NCBI RefSeq assembly: GCF_025642115.1 | Contig: NZ_CP106753.1 | Coordinates: 1,883,501-1,947,500, forward strand | Direction: 5' to 3' | Length of the DNA stretch: 64,000 bases | DNA from: Chitiniphilus purpureus | GTDB lineage: Bacteria > Pseudomonadota > Gammaproteobacteria > Burkholderiales > Chitinibacteraceae | In this document: positions 53,336 to 61,680 of the stretch, piece by piece | Numbering within the stretch: the first letter of the stretch is position 1 | How the letters are laid out: every line of letters begins with the position of its first letter | Translations under genes and position numbers: made by a program | Notes under the pieces: model-generated | What the model was told of the DNA's origin: nothing | Database searches by the model: none | Seen by the model: the letters and a program-made list of their open reading frames with translations, nothing else

Positions 53336-54976
53336 ATGGCTGAACAACAAAACGATGAGTACGTCGACGGCGCGCGTCCCGATTCCCGGATCTGGGACGC
53401 CGTCATCGTCGGCGCCGGCGCCGCAGGGGCGGTCTTTGCGAATGAATTGACCCGCGCGGGTCTCAAGGTCCTGATGCTGGAAATGGGGCCGCGCTACCAG
53501 GACCACCGCAGCGATTTCGTCGAAAACGAAATGGACATGTGGAAGCGGGTCTGGAGCTCCAGCGACTATCAGGTGACCGGCGATGGCTTCAGTGGGGCGC
53601 CCAATCTCGGCTACGGGGTCGGCGGCGGCACCCTGGTCTGGACGGCGGTGGCGCTGCGCATGCTGGACCATGATTTCCGCATGCGCTCCGAGTTCGGGCA
53701 GCCGGCGGGCAGCACCGTCGAAGACTGGCCGGTCAGCCTGCGGGAGCTTGAGCCGTTCTATACGGAAGCCGAGCGCCAGATGGGTGTGTCCGGCGAAGTG
53801 ATGCCGTGGGACCCGCCGGGCCGTCCGGCCCTGCCTAATCCGCCCCATCCGATCTATCGCAGCAGCGCGCTGCTGCAGGAAGGGATGCGCCGGCTGGGCG
53901 TGCGCAGCGCCCCCGGGCCCGTCGCCATCGCGTCGCGCGCCTATCGTCAGCAATCCGCCTGCCTGCACTGCGGTTTCTGCCGTTCCGGCTGCCGTGTCGA
54001 TGCCAAGTATCAGTGCGACAAGGCGCTGATCGAACAGGCGCTGGCCACCCGCCGGCTCAAGCTGGTCACCGGGGCGGTGGTCACGCAGATCCTGCAGGGC
54101 AATTCACGGCGCGCCAGCGGGGTGCGCTACATCGACAGCAACACCCGCGCCACGGTCAATGTCCGCGCCAGGGTGGTAATCGCTGCCAACAATCCGCTCG
54201 AGTTGCCCCGGTTGTTCCTCAATTCGGCCAACCCGTTCTCGCCCAAAGGGCTGGGCAACTACTACGACAATGTCGGCCGCAATTTCTTCTCCCATCTGGG
54301 CACGATCTGCACCGGGGAGATGGGCGAGTGCGTGGACACCGCCATCGGCTTCAACATGGGCAACGTGCTGACGCTCGATTTTGCCCGCCCCAGGGCCGGC
54401 GCAAACTACATCGGCGGCTATGCGATCGAATCGCTCAACGGGGCCGGTGCTGGCGTGATGGCGGTGGACCCGTTCCGCGGCCTGTGGGGCAGCGCCTTGA
54501 AGAGCGCGATGAACAACTACAACCGCCTGTTGTTCACCGTGACCTTCTGCGAAGGGCTGCCGGTCAGCGACAACCGCATCACGGTCGACCCCAACCGGCG
54601 CGATGCGTGGGGGCGGCCCAGCGCAAACATCCACTATCAATTGCACCCGAACGACCATGCCGTGTTCACCGATGCGGTCGCGACCACCCGCAGCATCCTG
54701 CAGGCCGCAGGGGCCAGCAATGTCGCGTCGACCGACACGCCGTTCGACGCGCACCCCGCCGGCACGATGCGCATGGGCAACGATCCGCGCACCTCGGTCA
54801 CGGACCGCTGGGGCAAGGTGCACGGGCTGGACAACGTCTACGTCGGCGGTGCGGCGCTGTTCGTCACCGGTAGCTCGGTCAACCCGACGCTGACCCTGCA
54901 TGCGCTGGCAATCAGAAGTGCGCGGCGGATCGTCAAAGAGTTCGCCGACCTGACCGCGGTCCAAGAAGCAGTCTAA
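53336..54976 (+). CDS. GMC-family FAD oxidoreductase
   Basis: A 546-residue flavoenzyme: FAD-binding AVIVGAGAAGAVFANELTRAG with ELEMGPR-like acidic end, GYGVGGGTLVWTAVALR, and the C-terminal GMC pattern FDAHPAGTMRMG and SSVNPTLTLHALA. Residues Cys209, 212, 215 and 219 (CLHCGFCRSGC) match the cysteine cluster of gluconate/glucose dehydrogenases that binds an iron-sulphur centre. It has no signal peptide, so export would depend on the Tat partner upstream. Substrate unknown, perhaps an alcohol of the pathway product. Confidence 0.88.
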   Translation: MAEQQNDEYVDGARPDSRIWDAVIVGAGAAGAVFANELTRAGLKVLMLEMGPRYQDHRSDFVENEMDMWKRVWSSSDYQVTGDGFSGAPNLGYGVGGGTLVWTAVALRMLDHDFRMRSEFGQPAGSTVEDWPVSLRELEPFYTEAERQMGVSGEVMPWDPPGRPALPNPPHPIYRSSALLQEGMRRLGVRSAPGPVAIASRAYRQQSACLHCGFCRSGCRVDAKYQCDKALIEQALATRRLKLVTGAVVTQILQGNSRRASGVRYIDSNTRATVNVRARVVIAANNPLELPRLFLNSANPFSPKGLGNYYDNVGRNFFSHLGTICTGEMGECVDTAIGFNMGNVLTLDFARPRAGANYIGGYAIESLNGAGAGVMAVDPFRGLWGSALKSAMNNYNRLLFTVTFCEGLPVSDNRITVDPNRRDAWGRPSANIHYQLHPNDHAVFTDAVATTRSILQAAGASNVASTDTPFDAHPAGTMRMGNDPRTSVTDRWGKVHGLDNVYVGGAALFVTGSSVNPTLTLHALAIRSARRIVKEFADLTAVQEAV

Positions 54977-54988
54977 CGGAGAGGCATC

Positions 54989-56368
54989 ATGCAGTCGGTT
55001 GACGCTTTTCGGCCCGGTGCGGCCAGCCATTTCGACGCGATCGTGGTCGGCGCCGGATTGGGCGGGCTCAGCACGGCGCTGCACCTGCAGCGCAGCGGTC
55101 TGCGCGTGGCTTTGATCGAGCAGTCGCAGCGGGCCGGCGGGTTGTGCGGTACCCACCAGCACCAGGGGCGGGAATACGTGATCGCCTGCAACGATTTCGG
55201 CAGCGCCATGCCGCGCTGGCTGGGTGAGTTGGGCCTGCCGGTCAAGTTCACCCGGCATGCCACCCACATCCATGCCAGCGGGCGCCGCTTCAGCCTGCCG
55301 CCGGATCTGCGCAGCATCACCCAGTTGTTGCGCTTCCTGCCGGATGTCTTGCGCTACGTGCGCGGCTGCAAGGCGGCACGGCAGGACGGCTATCGGCACC
55401 ATGCCACGCTGGGGGCGCTGGTCGACGACAGGATCCGCAATCCGGTCATCGCAGATCTGTTGAAGTTGCCGGCCTACCTGATGGGGGTTTCGCCCGAGCG
55501 CCTGCGGCTGGATGCGTTGGACGACGAAGCCCGGTTCGGCTATGGCTACCTGCAGCCGACCACCCCGGACGGCGGGCCGCAGGCCATGGTCGATGAGATG
55601 GTGTCCGCGATCACCGCCCATGGCGAACTGATGCTGCAGACCCGCTATCTCGGACACGAATCGACGCCCGATGGCGGCAAGAAGGTGGCGACCAGCCGTG
55701 GCGATCTGACCTGCCGTTTCCTGGTCCTGGCGATTCCCGAGCAGGCGGCATATCCCACTGGGTTTCCGCAGGGGCTGCCGCTGGGCATGTATCTGCTGGC
55801 GGTCGACGAGCGTTTTGCCTACCCGGCCGGTGTCCATACCTGCGTCCACTATCCGCCGAACGTGTCGCAGTGGTTCGGGGCGTTGGAGCGGGGAGAGCAG
55901 CCGCGCGAATTCGGCTTCCATGTGTTCAAGAGCGATCTTGCCCCCAGCGGCGGGTGCTACACCATGAATCTCTTCTTCTATCCGCCCAAGGACGACGACC
56001 TGTCCGATCCGGCTGCGCGCAAGGGCATGGAGCACTATATTTTCCGGCAGCTGGAGGCCATGCTGCCCGGCATCACCCAGGCGGTGCGCGAGCAGCATTA
56101 TCTGTCGCCCCGGCAATTTGTCGCCAAGCATGGCCTGTCCAGCCGCGTGCTGCCGGTGGTGACACCGGCCGGTTTCGACAAACCGGCCAACTACGATCCG
56201 GCTGCGGATGTCTATCGCGCCGGAGCGGCTTACTACCCACCGGGAGACCACGGCAGCGCTGCGGTGCTGTCCGGCAGGCTGGTTGCGGAACGCATCGCCG
56301 CCCAATATGCGGCTGAACCCACCACGGCGTTCAGCGGAACCCCCCAACTTTTAGGAGCCTGTTCATGA
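54989..56368 (+). CDS. FAD-dependent oxidoreductase (phytoene desaturase-like)
   Basis: A 459-residue flavoprotein with N-terminal DAIVVGAGLGGLSTALHLQR and IEQSQRAGGLCGT, the CrtI/amine-oxidase pattern, and a C-terminal FAD region near GAAYYPPGDHGSAAVLSGRL. It probably desaturates or isomerises a lipid-like substrate, which is inference from family. It starts 12 bases after the GMC gene and overlaps the SDR gene by four bases. Confidence 0.82.
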   Translation: MQSVDAFRPGAASHFDAIVVGAGLGGLSTALHLQRSGLRVALIEQSQRAGGLCGTHQHQGREYVIACNDFGSAMPRWLGELGLPVKFTRHATHIHASGRRFSLPPDLRSITQLLRFLPDVLRYVRGCKAARQDGYRHHATLGALVDDRIRNPVIADLLKLPAYLMGVSPERLRLDALDDEARFGYGYLQPTTPDGGPQAMVDEMVSAITAHGELMLQTRYLGHESTPDGGKKVATSRGDLTCRFLVLAIPEQAAYPTGFPQGLPLGMYLLAVDERFAYPAGVHTCVHYPPNVSQWFGALERGEQPREFGFHVFKSDLAPSGGCYTMNLFFYPPKDDDLSDPAARKGMEHYIFRQLEAMLPGITQAVREQHYLSPRQFVAKHGLSSRVLPVVTPAGFDKPANYDPAADVYRAGAAYYPPGDHGSAAVLSGRLVAERIAAQYAAEPTTAFSGTPQLLGACS

Positions 56369-57108
56369 AACTCGCCGGACGCAAGATCCTGGTCACCGGT
56401 GGCACTGCCGGGATCGGCAAGGCCTTGACCGAGCAGTTGCTCGCCCAGGGCTGCCAGGTGGTCACCTGCGGTCGCCAGCAGGAAGCGCTGCGGCAGATGG
56501 AACAGATCAAGGGCGTGCATGCGCTGGCTTGCGACCTGAGCTCGCCCGAACAGGTGACCGAGATGGCGCACCGGATCGCCGCGGAGCACCCGGATCTGTC
56601 GGCGATCTTCAACAACGCCGGGGTCCAGCGGGAATTCGATCTCACGGCGGTGCCGGCCGACGAGGTCCAACGCATCGCCCAGCAGGAAACCGGGGTCAAC
56701 TTCCTGGCGCCGGTGCTGCTGACCAAACTGCTGCTCCCGACGCTGGCGCGGCAGTCCTCGGCGGTGATCGTCAATACCACCACGCCGCTGGCGCTGTCGC
56801 CCAAGAAGTCGTCGCCGATCTATTGCGCCACCAAGGCGGCGCTGCGCGCATACACCAAGGCACTGCGCTATCAGTTGGAGGACAAGCACCCGCATATCCG
56901 GGTGGTGGAGATCCAGCCCCCGCTGGTGGACACCAACATGACCAAGGGGCGTGGCACCGGCAAGATCAGCCCCGAGGACGCGGCCGCGGCGATGCTGCAA
57001 GGCGTCGAACAGGGGCGTGAGGAAATCTACGTGGGCAAGGCAAAGCTGCTGCGTTTCATCTATCGCTGGCTGCCTTCGGTGGCCGATCGGATCACAAAGC
57101 GCTGGTAA
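56365..57108 (+). CDS. Short-chain dehydrogenase/reductase
   Basis: A 247-residue SDR with cofactor motif VTGGTAGIGKAL, NNAGVQ and catalytic YCATK. The pattern resembles the DltE-type subgroup. The ATGA overlap shows coupling to the preceding flavoprotein. A ketone reduction on the oxoamine product is plausible. A 195-base gap without a clear promoter separates it from the TetR gene. Confidence 0.9.
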   Translation: MKLAGRKILVTGGTAGIGKALTEQLLAQGCQVVTCGRQQEALRQMEQIKGVHALACDLSSPEQVTEMAHRIAAEHPDLSAIFNNAGVQREFDLTAVPADEVQRIAQQETGVNFLAPVLLTKLLLPTLARQSSAVIVNTTTPLALSPKKSSPIYCATKAALRAYTKALRYQLEDKHPHIRVVEIQPPLVDTNMTKGRGTGKISPEDAAAAMLQGVEQGREEIYVGKAKLLRFIYRWLPSVADRITKRW

Positions 57109-57303
57109 CGTGGGGTAAAACCAATGACAGTGGGCTATGGAACGTGCTTTCATCTTCGGGCCGTCAGGAATCATCAGGGTTCGGCAGGTCGATGCACGTT
57201 TGCTCCACTGAGCAGGGTTGCGCGGCCCGCCGGTAAGGCTTTCAACCGGAAAGGGAAGGGCGCAGGCCGTGTCCGGACAAGGACGCCCTGCTCAAAGGAA
57301 GAC

Positions 57304-58044
57304 ATGACTACAGCGCAACGAAAACAGCGGGAGCTGGCCCAGCGTGACGATATGCTGCTCGACCAGGCGCAGGAACTGCTTGAGGAGTCGGGTTTTTCCA
57401 ACCTGACCCTGGACAAGCTGGCCGCGCGCACGGAGTTCTCGAAAGGCACCATCTACAACCATTTCTCCAGCAAGGAGGATCTGCTGACCGCGTTGTGTAT
57501 CCGGGGTCTGCAGATCCAGCTGGCGATGTATCTGAAGGCGGTGGAATTCCCCGGCAACAGCCGGGAGAAGGTGATCGGCCTGCATTACGCCTACAACCTG
57601 TATGCGCGTATCCACCCTACGCTGTTCATGTGTGTGTTGAGTGGCCTTGCGCCTCATGTGATCGAAAAGACCTCGGCCAAGCGCATGGAGGAGCGACGCT
57701 TCTTCGAAGGCAAGGTCACCGCGGTGCTCGATCGCCTGGTGCAGCAGGCACTCGAGTCCGGGCACATCGCCTCGCCGCTGGCGTGCGACGCGGCCACGGT
57801 GGCGTTTGCCAACTGGGCGGTGGGTTTTGGCACGACCGCCTTGCTGCAGTCGGCCAAGCGCGCCACGTCGATCGAACGGCTGGATTCGAACGCGGTGTTG
57901 CGGCGGAACGTCGATTTTGTACTTGATGGCCTGCTCTGGCATCCGTTGTCCCATGCCTGGGATTACGAGGCCACCTGGCTCAGGTTGAGCGATTATTTCG
58001 ATGAGCAGGCGTTGCTGGGAAGCAGGCTGCTGCCCCGGGTGTGA
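57304..58044 (+). CDS. TetR-family transcriptional regulator
   Basis: A 246-residue TetR regulator. The helix-turn-helix is LTLDKLAARTEFSKGTIYNHF (about 36-56), and the C-terminal half is a helical ligand domain with hydrophobic/aromatic residues. AAAGGAAG lies before the ATG at 57304. Operator-like palindromes TTGAC-N5-GTCAA occur upstream of the first cluster gene and of the next gene, but none is seen directly before this gene. It is the likely repressor of both units; a fatty or aromatic pathway ligand is inference. Confidence 0.9.
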   Translation: MTTAQRKQRELAQRDDMLLDQAQELLEESGFSNLTLDKLAARTEFSKGTIYNHFSSKEDLLTALCIRGLQIQLAMYLKAVEFPGNSREKVIGLHYAYNLYARIHPTLFMCVLSGLAPHVIEKTSAKRMEERRFFEGKVTAVLDRLVQQALESGHIASPLACDAATVAFANWAVGFGTTALLQSAKRATSIERLDSNAVLRRNVDFVLDGLLWHPLSHAWDYEATWLRLSDYFDEQALLGSRLLPRV

Positions 58045-58107
58045 GCCATGTTCACCGCAGCCTTGGGATGCGGCTGGCAATGAGCACGCCCCTTTTTTTC
58101 TCTTGAA

Positions 58108-58140
58108 TTGACGAATGGTCAAATATTGACCTTTGGTAAA
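58108..58140. promoter_or_regulatory. Operator-like site B (shared with 48189)
   Basis: TTGAC-GAATG-GTCAA (58108-58122) is a perfect inverted repeat, followed after three bases by TTGAC and an imperfect second palindrome TTGAC-CTTTG-GTAAA (58126-58140). It lies just after the TetR gene and before the hydrolase gene. Bases 58108-58130 match site A at 21 of 23 positions. Confidence 0.75.
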
Positions 58141-58161
58141 AACGTAGCGATTGCGACAGAC

Positions 58162-59325
58162 ATGCTGATCAAAAAACTGCGGCGGAACAAGGATTTGCCA
58201 GCGATGTGCCGGACAGAGGCGGATGCGAAGGGCGGCGCCCGGCGCGGGGCTACCGCGGCTTGCCTTGGGCTGGTGTTGAATGCCTGCACCCAGAGCGCCG
58301 CGGTCAGCGAGGACGTGCCACGCCACCACACCGCCGGCGGCTTTCAGAACCTCTACGGCTCGGCGCAGCAGCACAAAGGGCTGTGGCCCTATCTGAAGAT
58401 GCGTTACTTCGACGAGCGCTTCCCCGAGCTGCCTTCGGCTTTCCCGTTTGCCGCCATCGAACCGGACCACGAATTGATCAGCCAGCCGCAGCACGATCTG
58501 CAGCTCACCTGGATCGGGCATGCCTCGGCGCTGATCCAGATCGGCGGCAGGAACATCCTGGCCGACCCGGTGTTCGGTGAGCGTGCCTCGCCGCTCCCTG
58601 TCGCCGGCCCCAAGCGCTACAGCAAGCCGGGGTTGAGCCTGGCGCAGCTGCCGCCGATCCACTACGTCGTGATCTCGCACAACCACTATGACCATCTGGA
58701 GCGCGAGACAGTCGAGCAACTGGGCGACTCGGTGCAGTGGCTGGTCCCGCTCGGCCTGAAGGCCTGGTTCAACGATCTCGGGGTGACGCGCGTGGTCGAG
58801 CTGGACTGGTGGCAGCAGGCCGCGCTGGGCGGCGTGCAGTTCACGTTGACACCGACCCAGCATTGGTCGCGCCGCGGTTTTGGCGATACCAACGCCACGC
58901 TCTGGGGCAGCTGGGTGGTCGAAGCGGGTGGTCGCAAGGTCTGGTTTGGCGGCGACACCGGCTATGCCCAGCCCCTCTTCCAGGAGATCGGTCGCCGTCT
59001 GGGCCCTTTCGATCTCGCGTTGATTCCCATCGGTGGCTACGGCCCGCGCTGGTTCATGCAGGAGAAGCACGCCGACCCGGATGACGCGGTGCGTATCCAT
59101 CAGGACCTCGGTGCACGCTACTCGATCGGCATCCACTGGGGGACCTTCATCCTGACGTCCGAACCCGTGGAGGAGCCGCCGCAGCTACTGGCGCAGGCAC
59201 TGGCCCGGTACGGCGTCCCCCAGGACCGCTTCCTTGTGCTTCAGCCCGGGCAGACCTGGGCCTTGCGCACGCAGACCACCGCGCAGGCGCAGCCCGCGGA
59301 CAAGGAGACAGGCGGCGTCCGGTAA
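58162..59325 (+). CDS. Metallo-beta-lactamase-fold lipoprotein hydrolase (NAPE-PLD-like)
   Basis: A 387-residue protein with the metal site SHNHYDHLE (His173, His175, Asp177, His178), preceded by LTWIGHASALIQIGGRNILADPVF, the pattern of N-acylphosphatidylethanolamine phospholipase D and UlaG-type hydrolases. The N terminus ends in a lipobox-like LNAC (Cys42), so it may be a periplasmic lipoprotein. A later ATG at 58204 has a better ribosome site (AAGGA) and gives a shorter signal peptide; either is possible. It is preceded by operator site B. Confidence 0.83.
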   Translation: MLIKKLRRNKDLPAMCRTEADAKGGARRGATAACLGLVLNACTQSAAVSEDVPRHHTAGGFQNLYGSAQQHKGLWPYLKMRYFDERFPELPSAFPFAAIEPDHELISQPQHDLQLTWIGHASALIQIGGRNILADPVFGERASPLPVAGPKRYSKPGLSLAQLPPIHYVVISHNHYDHLERETVEQLGDSVQWLVPLGLKAWFNDLGVTRVVELDWWQQAALGGVQFTLTPTQHWSRRGFGDTNATLWGSWVVEAGGRKVWFGGDTGYAQPLFQEIGRRLGPFDLALIPIGGYGPRWFMQEKHADPDDAVRIHQDLGARYSIGIHWGTFILTSEPVEEPPQLLAQALARYGVPQDRFLVLQPGQTWALRTQTTAQAQPADKETGGVR

Positions 59326-59363
59326 TCAGGTTTTACAGGAGCGATTGACCGCCCGCGCATGTT

Positions 59364-59399
59364 GGCCGGTGTCGATGGCGTACCCCATCGACGTCGGCC
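59364..59399 (+). other. Long hairpin before the thermostable-hemolysin gene
   Basis: GGCCG, GT, GTCGATGG, loop CGTACC, CCATCGAC, GT, CGGCC can form a 15-bp RNA stem with two G-U wobble pairs. It lies in the 140-base gap and has no T-run. It may separate or regulate the two parts of the cluster. Confidence 0.55.
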
Positions 59400-59465
59400 G
59401 CGAACGAGCCCATGCCCGAACAGGCGCATGGCATCGCCCGCCACGCTAGCTACCCAGGAGAACTC

Positions 59466-60116
59466 ATGCAGATCAAAGTCGTTTTGCCCAATACGCAGGA
59501 CTGGGAGCTCGCAGTCCGGCTGGTGCGCTACAAGTACCGTTCCAGTTTCCAGGCGGAGGTGGACCCGAGCCCCGATTGCTTCATCGCCTGCCTGGAACAG
59601 GATGCGGATGGCGAAGCCAATCCGGTGGCCTGTGCCGGCATCACGTTCAGCGAGCTGACCACGCTGTTCTCGGAGCAGTACCTGGGCGAGCCGGTGGAAG
59701 TGATGATCGGCCGCCACCAGAACAAGGAAGTCAGCCGCAACGCCATCATCGAAGTGGGTTCGCTCGCCTCGATCAAGGGCCAGGCCGGTTCGGAGCTGGT
59801 GCGGGTGATGCCGTTGCTGGGCTGGTGCATGGGCAAGGAATTCATCCTATGCACCGCGACCAAGCAATTGCGCGCGCTGCTGGAGCGTGAAGGCATCCGC
59901 TTCATTCCGCTGTGCCCCGCCCACGACAGCGCACTGGAGGAGTCGATGCGCCAGCGCTGGGGCAGCTACTACGACCAGGCGCCGCAGACCGGCTTCATCA
60001 GCCTGGCCAGCTCGATGGCCGGCCTTGCCCACCAGACCGGCCGCTATCGCTTCGACAACATCGTCGTGAATCTGAATCCATGGCCGGAAGAGGTGGCTGA
60101 ATATGCAGTGGCTTGA
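59466..60116 (+). CDS. Thermostable hemolysin-family protein
   Basis: A 216-residue protein resembling the Vibrio thermostable (delta) hemolysin family: IEVGSLASIKGQAGSELVRVM, FILCTATKQLRALLEREGI and WGSYYDQAPQTG are typical blocks. It has no signal peptide or membrane segment. The alpha/beta pattern is reminiscent of GNAT-type acyltransferases, so an enzymatic rather than toxin role is my inference. GGAGAA precedes the ATG at 59466. It overlaps the next gene by 14 bases. Confidence 0.75.
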   Translation: MQIKVVLPNTQDWELAVRLVRYKYRSSFQAEVDPSPDCFIACLEQDADGEANPVACAGITFSELTTLFSEQYLGEPVEVMIGRHQNKEVSRNAIIEVGSLASIKGQAGSELVRVMPLLGWCMGKEFILCTATKQLRALLEREGIRFIPLCPAHDSALEESMRQRWGSYYDQAPQTGFISLASSMAGLAHQTGRYRFDNIVVNLNPWPEEVAEYAVA

Positions 60117-61680
60117 CACGATCTTCGCGCATTGCGAAGCCCTGCCGGATCATCCGGCGCTGGAGACGATGCAGGCGGACGGTACTGCCCGCCGCTACAC
60201 GCGTGCCGAGCTGCTCGGCGCCGTCGCATACTGGATCGGACAGCTCGGGCAGTGCGAGCGTACCGGGACGCACCCGCTGAAGGTCGGTCTGGTGACCCGC
60301 AATGGTCCGGAATGGGTGGTGGCCGATCTGGCGCTGCTTGCGGCCGGTGCGGTCGAAGTGCCGGTGCCGCTTGCGTTTTCGAGCGATCAGGCGCTGCATC
60401 TTCTCGAAAGCGTCGATCTTTGCCTGGTGGATGAGCGCGGCGCCGAGCGTCTGCAGGAATGGTTCGCGCAGGCCGCCCGGCCGTGCCCCGCCATCCGCAT
60501 GATCGACCTTGACGCGCTGCCGGCACCGGTGGCCGGATTGCGCCGGCCTACGCTGCCCGCAGGCGAGGCGGTCTGCAAGATCATCCATACCTCCGGCACC
60601 ACCAGCCGCCCCAAGGGGGTGATGATCCGTGGCGCCGGGCTGGATCAGCTGCTCGCCTCGCTGCGCCGACGCGTGCCGACCGGCCGCTATGCGCGTTATC
60701 TGTCCATCGTCCCCTTGAGCCTGCTGATCGAGCAGGTTACCGCGGTCTACATGACCTTGCTCGATGGTGGCACCGTGGTGTTCCTGCCGCGGCAGGTGCC
60801 GTTGCTCGGCGAGGCGGGCGGCAGCACCCGCACCGTATTGGAATACCTGCCACGCGCGGCACCCAGCGCGATGACCTTGCCGCCGTCGATGGTCGAGGCA
60901 CTGCTGGTCGCCTGCCGTCAGCAGCCCGACGAGGACCCGGCCGCCCGCAACGCCCGGCTGTTCGGCACCTCGGACGCGGCCTTCCTCGCCTGCGGCGGGG
61001 CACCGGTCGCACCCGTCATCCTGGAGGAGCTGCGCCAGTTCGGCATTCCGGTCTACGAAGGGTACGGGCTGAGCGAAAACAGCTCGGTGGTGTCCTGGAA
61101 CGCCCCGGACTGCTTCAAGCCCGGCACGGTGGGCAAGCCGCTTGACCATGTGAGCGTGCGGCTCTCCGACGATGGCGAGCTTCTGATCAAGAGTGCCTCG
61201 CTGTTCGCCGGCTATGCCAACGCCGACCCGTCCAGCTGCGAGGTCGACGCGGACGGCTGGCTGCATACCGGGGATCTGGCGCAGATCGACCGCGACGGGT
61301 TCCTGCGGATCTTCGGCCGCAAGAAGAACCTCATCATCACCGCCAACGGACGCAACGTCTCCCCCGAATGGGTCGAGTCGGCCTACAAGTCGCTTGATTG
61401 CGTCGAGCAGGCGGTGCTGTACGGCGACGGGCTGGACGAACTGAGCGCCTTGTTCGTCCTTGCCCCGGGCACCGATGCGCAGTGGGCGCGCAAGGCCATC
61501 CACGAATTCGGCCTGCTGCGGCTCTCGGAGGTCGAGCGGGTCAACCGGATCTATGTGGTGCCGAGCACGCCGGCGTTCTACGCGACCTACTTCACCGTCA
61601 CCGGCCGTCCCCGGCGGGAATTGATCTGGGAATACATCCACACATTCAAGCATCAGGAGGATCCATGTCTCACGGTATGA
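60103..61680 (+). CDS. AMP-binding acyl synthetase with altered A10 motif
   Basis: A 525-residue adenylate-forming enzyme with P-loop IIHTSGTTSRPKGVMIRG, EGYGLSENSSVV, and HTGDLAQIDRDGFLRIFGRKKNLI as in acyl-CoA synthetases. At the A10 motif the usual catalytic lysine is Arg502 (FTVTGRPRREL), which should weaken adenylation. It overlaps the hemolysin-family gene by 14 bases and the dioxygenase gene by 16, so the three are translationally linked. Confidence 0.85.
   Translation: MQWLDTIFAHCEALPDHPALETMQADGTARRYTRAELLGAVAYWIGQLGQCERTGTHPLKVGLVTRNGPEWVVADLALLAAGAVEVPVPLAFSSDQALHLLESVDLCLVDERGAERLQEWFAQAARPCPAIRMIDLDALPAPVAGLRRPTLPAGEAVCKIIHTSGTTSRPKGVMIRGAGLDQLLASLRRRVPTGRYARYLSIVPLSLLIEQVTAVYMTLLDGGTVVFLPRQVPLLGEAGGSTRTVLEYLPRAAPSAMTLPPSMVEALLVACRQQPDEDPAARNARLFGTSDAAFLACGGAPVAPVILEELRQFGIPVYEGYGLSENSSVVSWNAPDCFKPGTVGKPLDHVSVRLSDDGELLIKSASLFAGYANADPSSCEVDADGWLHTGDLAQIDRDGFLRIFGRKKNLIITANGRNVSPEWVESAYKSLDCVEQAVLYGDGLDELSALFVLAPGTDAQWARKAIHEFGLLRLSEVERVNRIYVVPSTPAFYATYFTVTGRPRRELIWEYIHTFKHQEDPCLTV

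Noticed and set aside
54104-56347. Long minus-strand open frames opposite the two flavoenzyme genes and (57292-59136) opposite the TetR and hydrolase genes
   Set aside because: They lack motifs, ribosome sites and family resemblance; the plus-strand genes explain the sequence.
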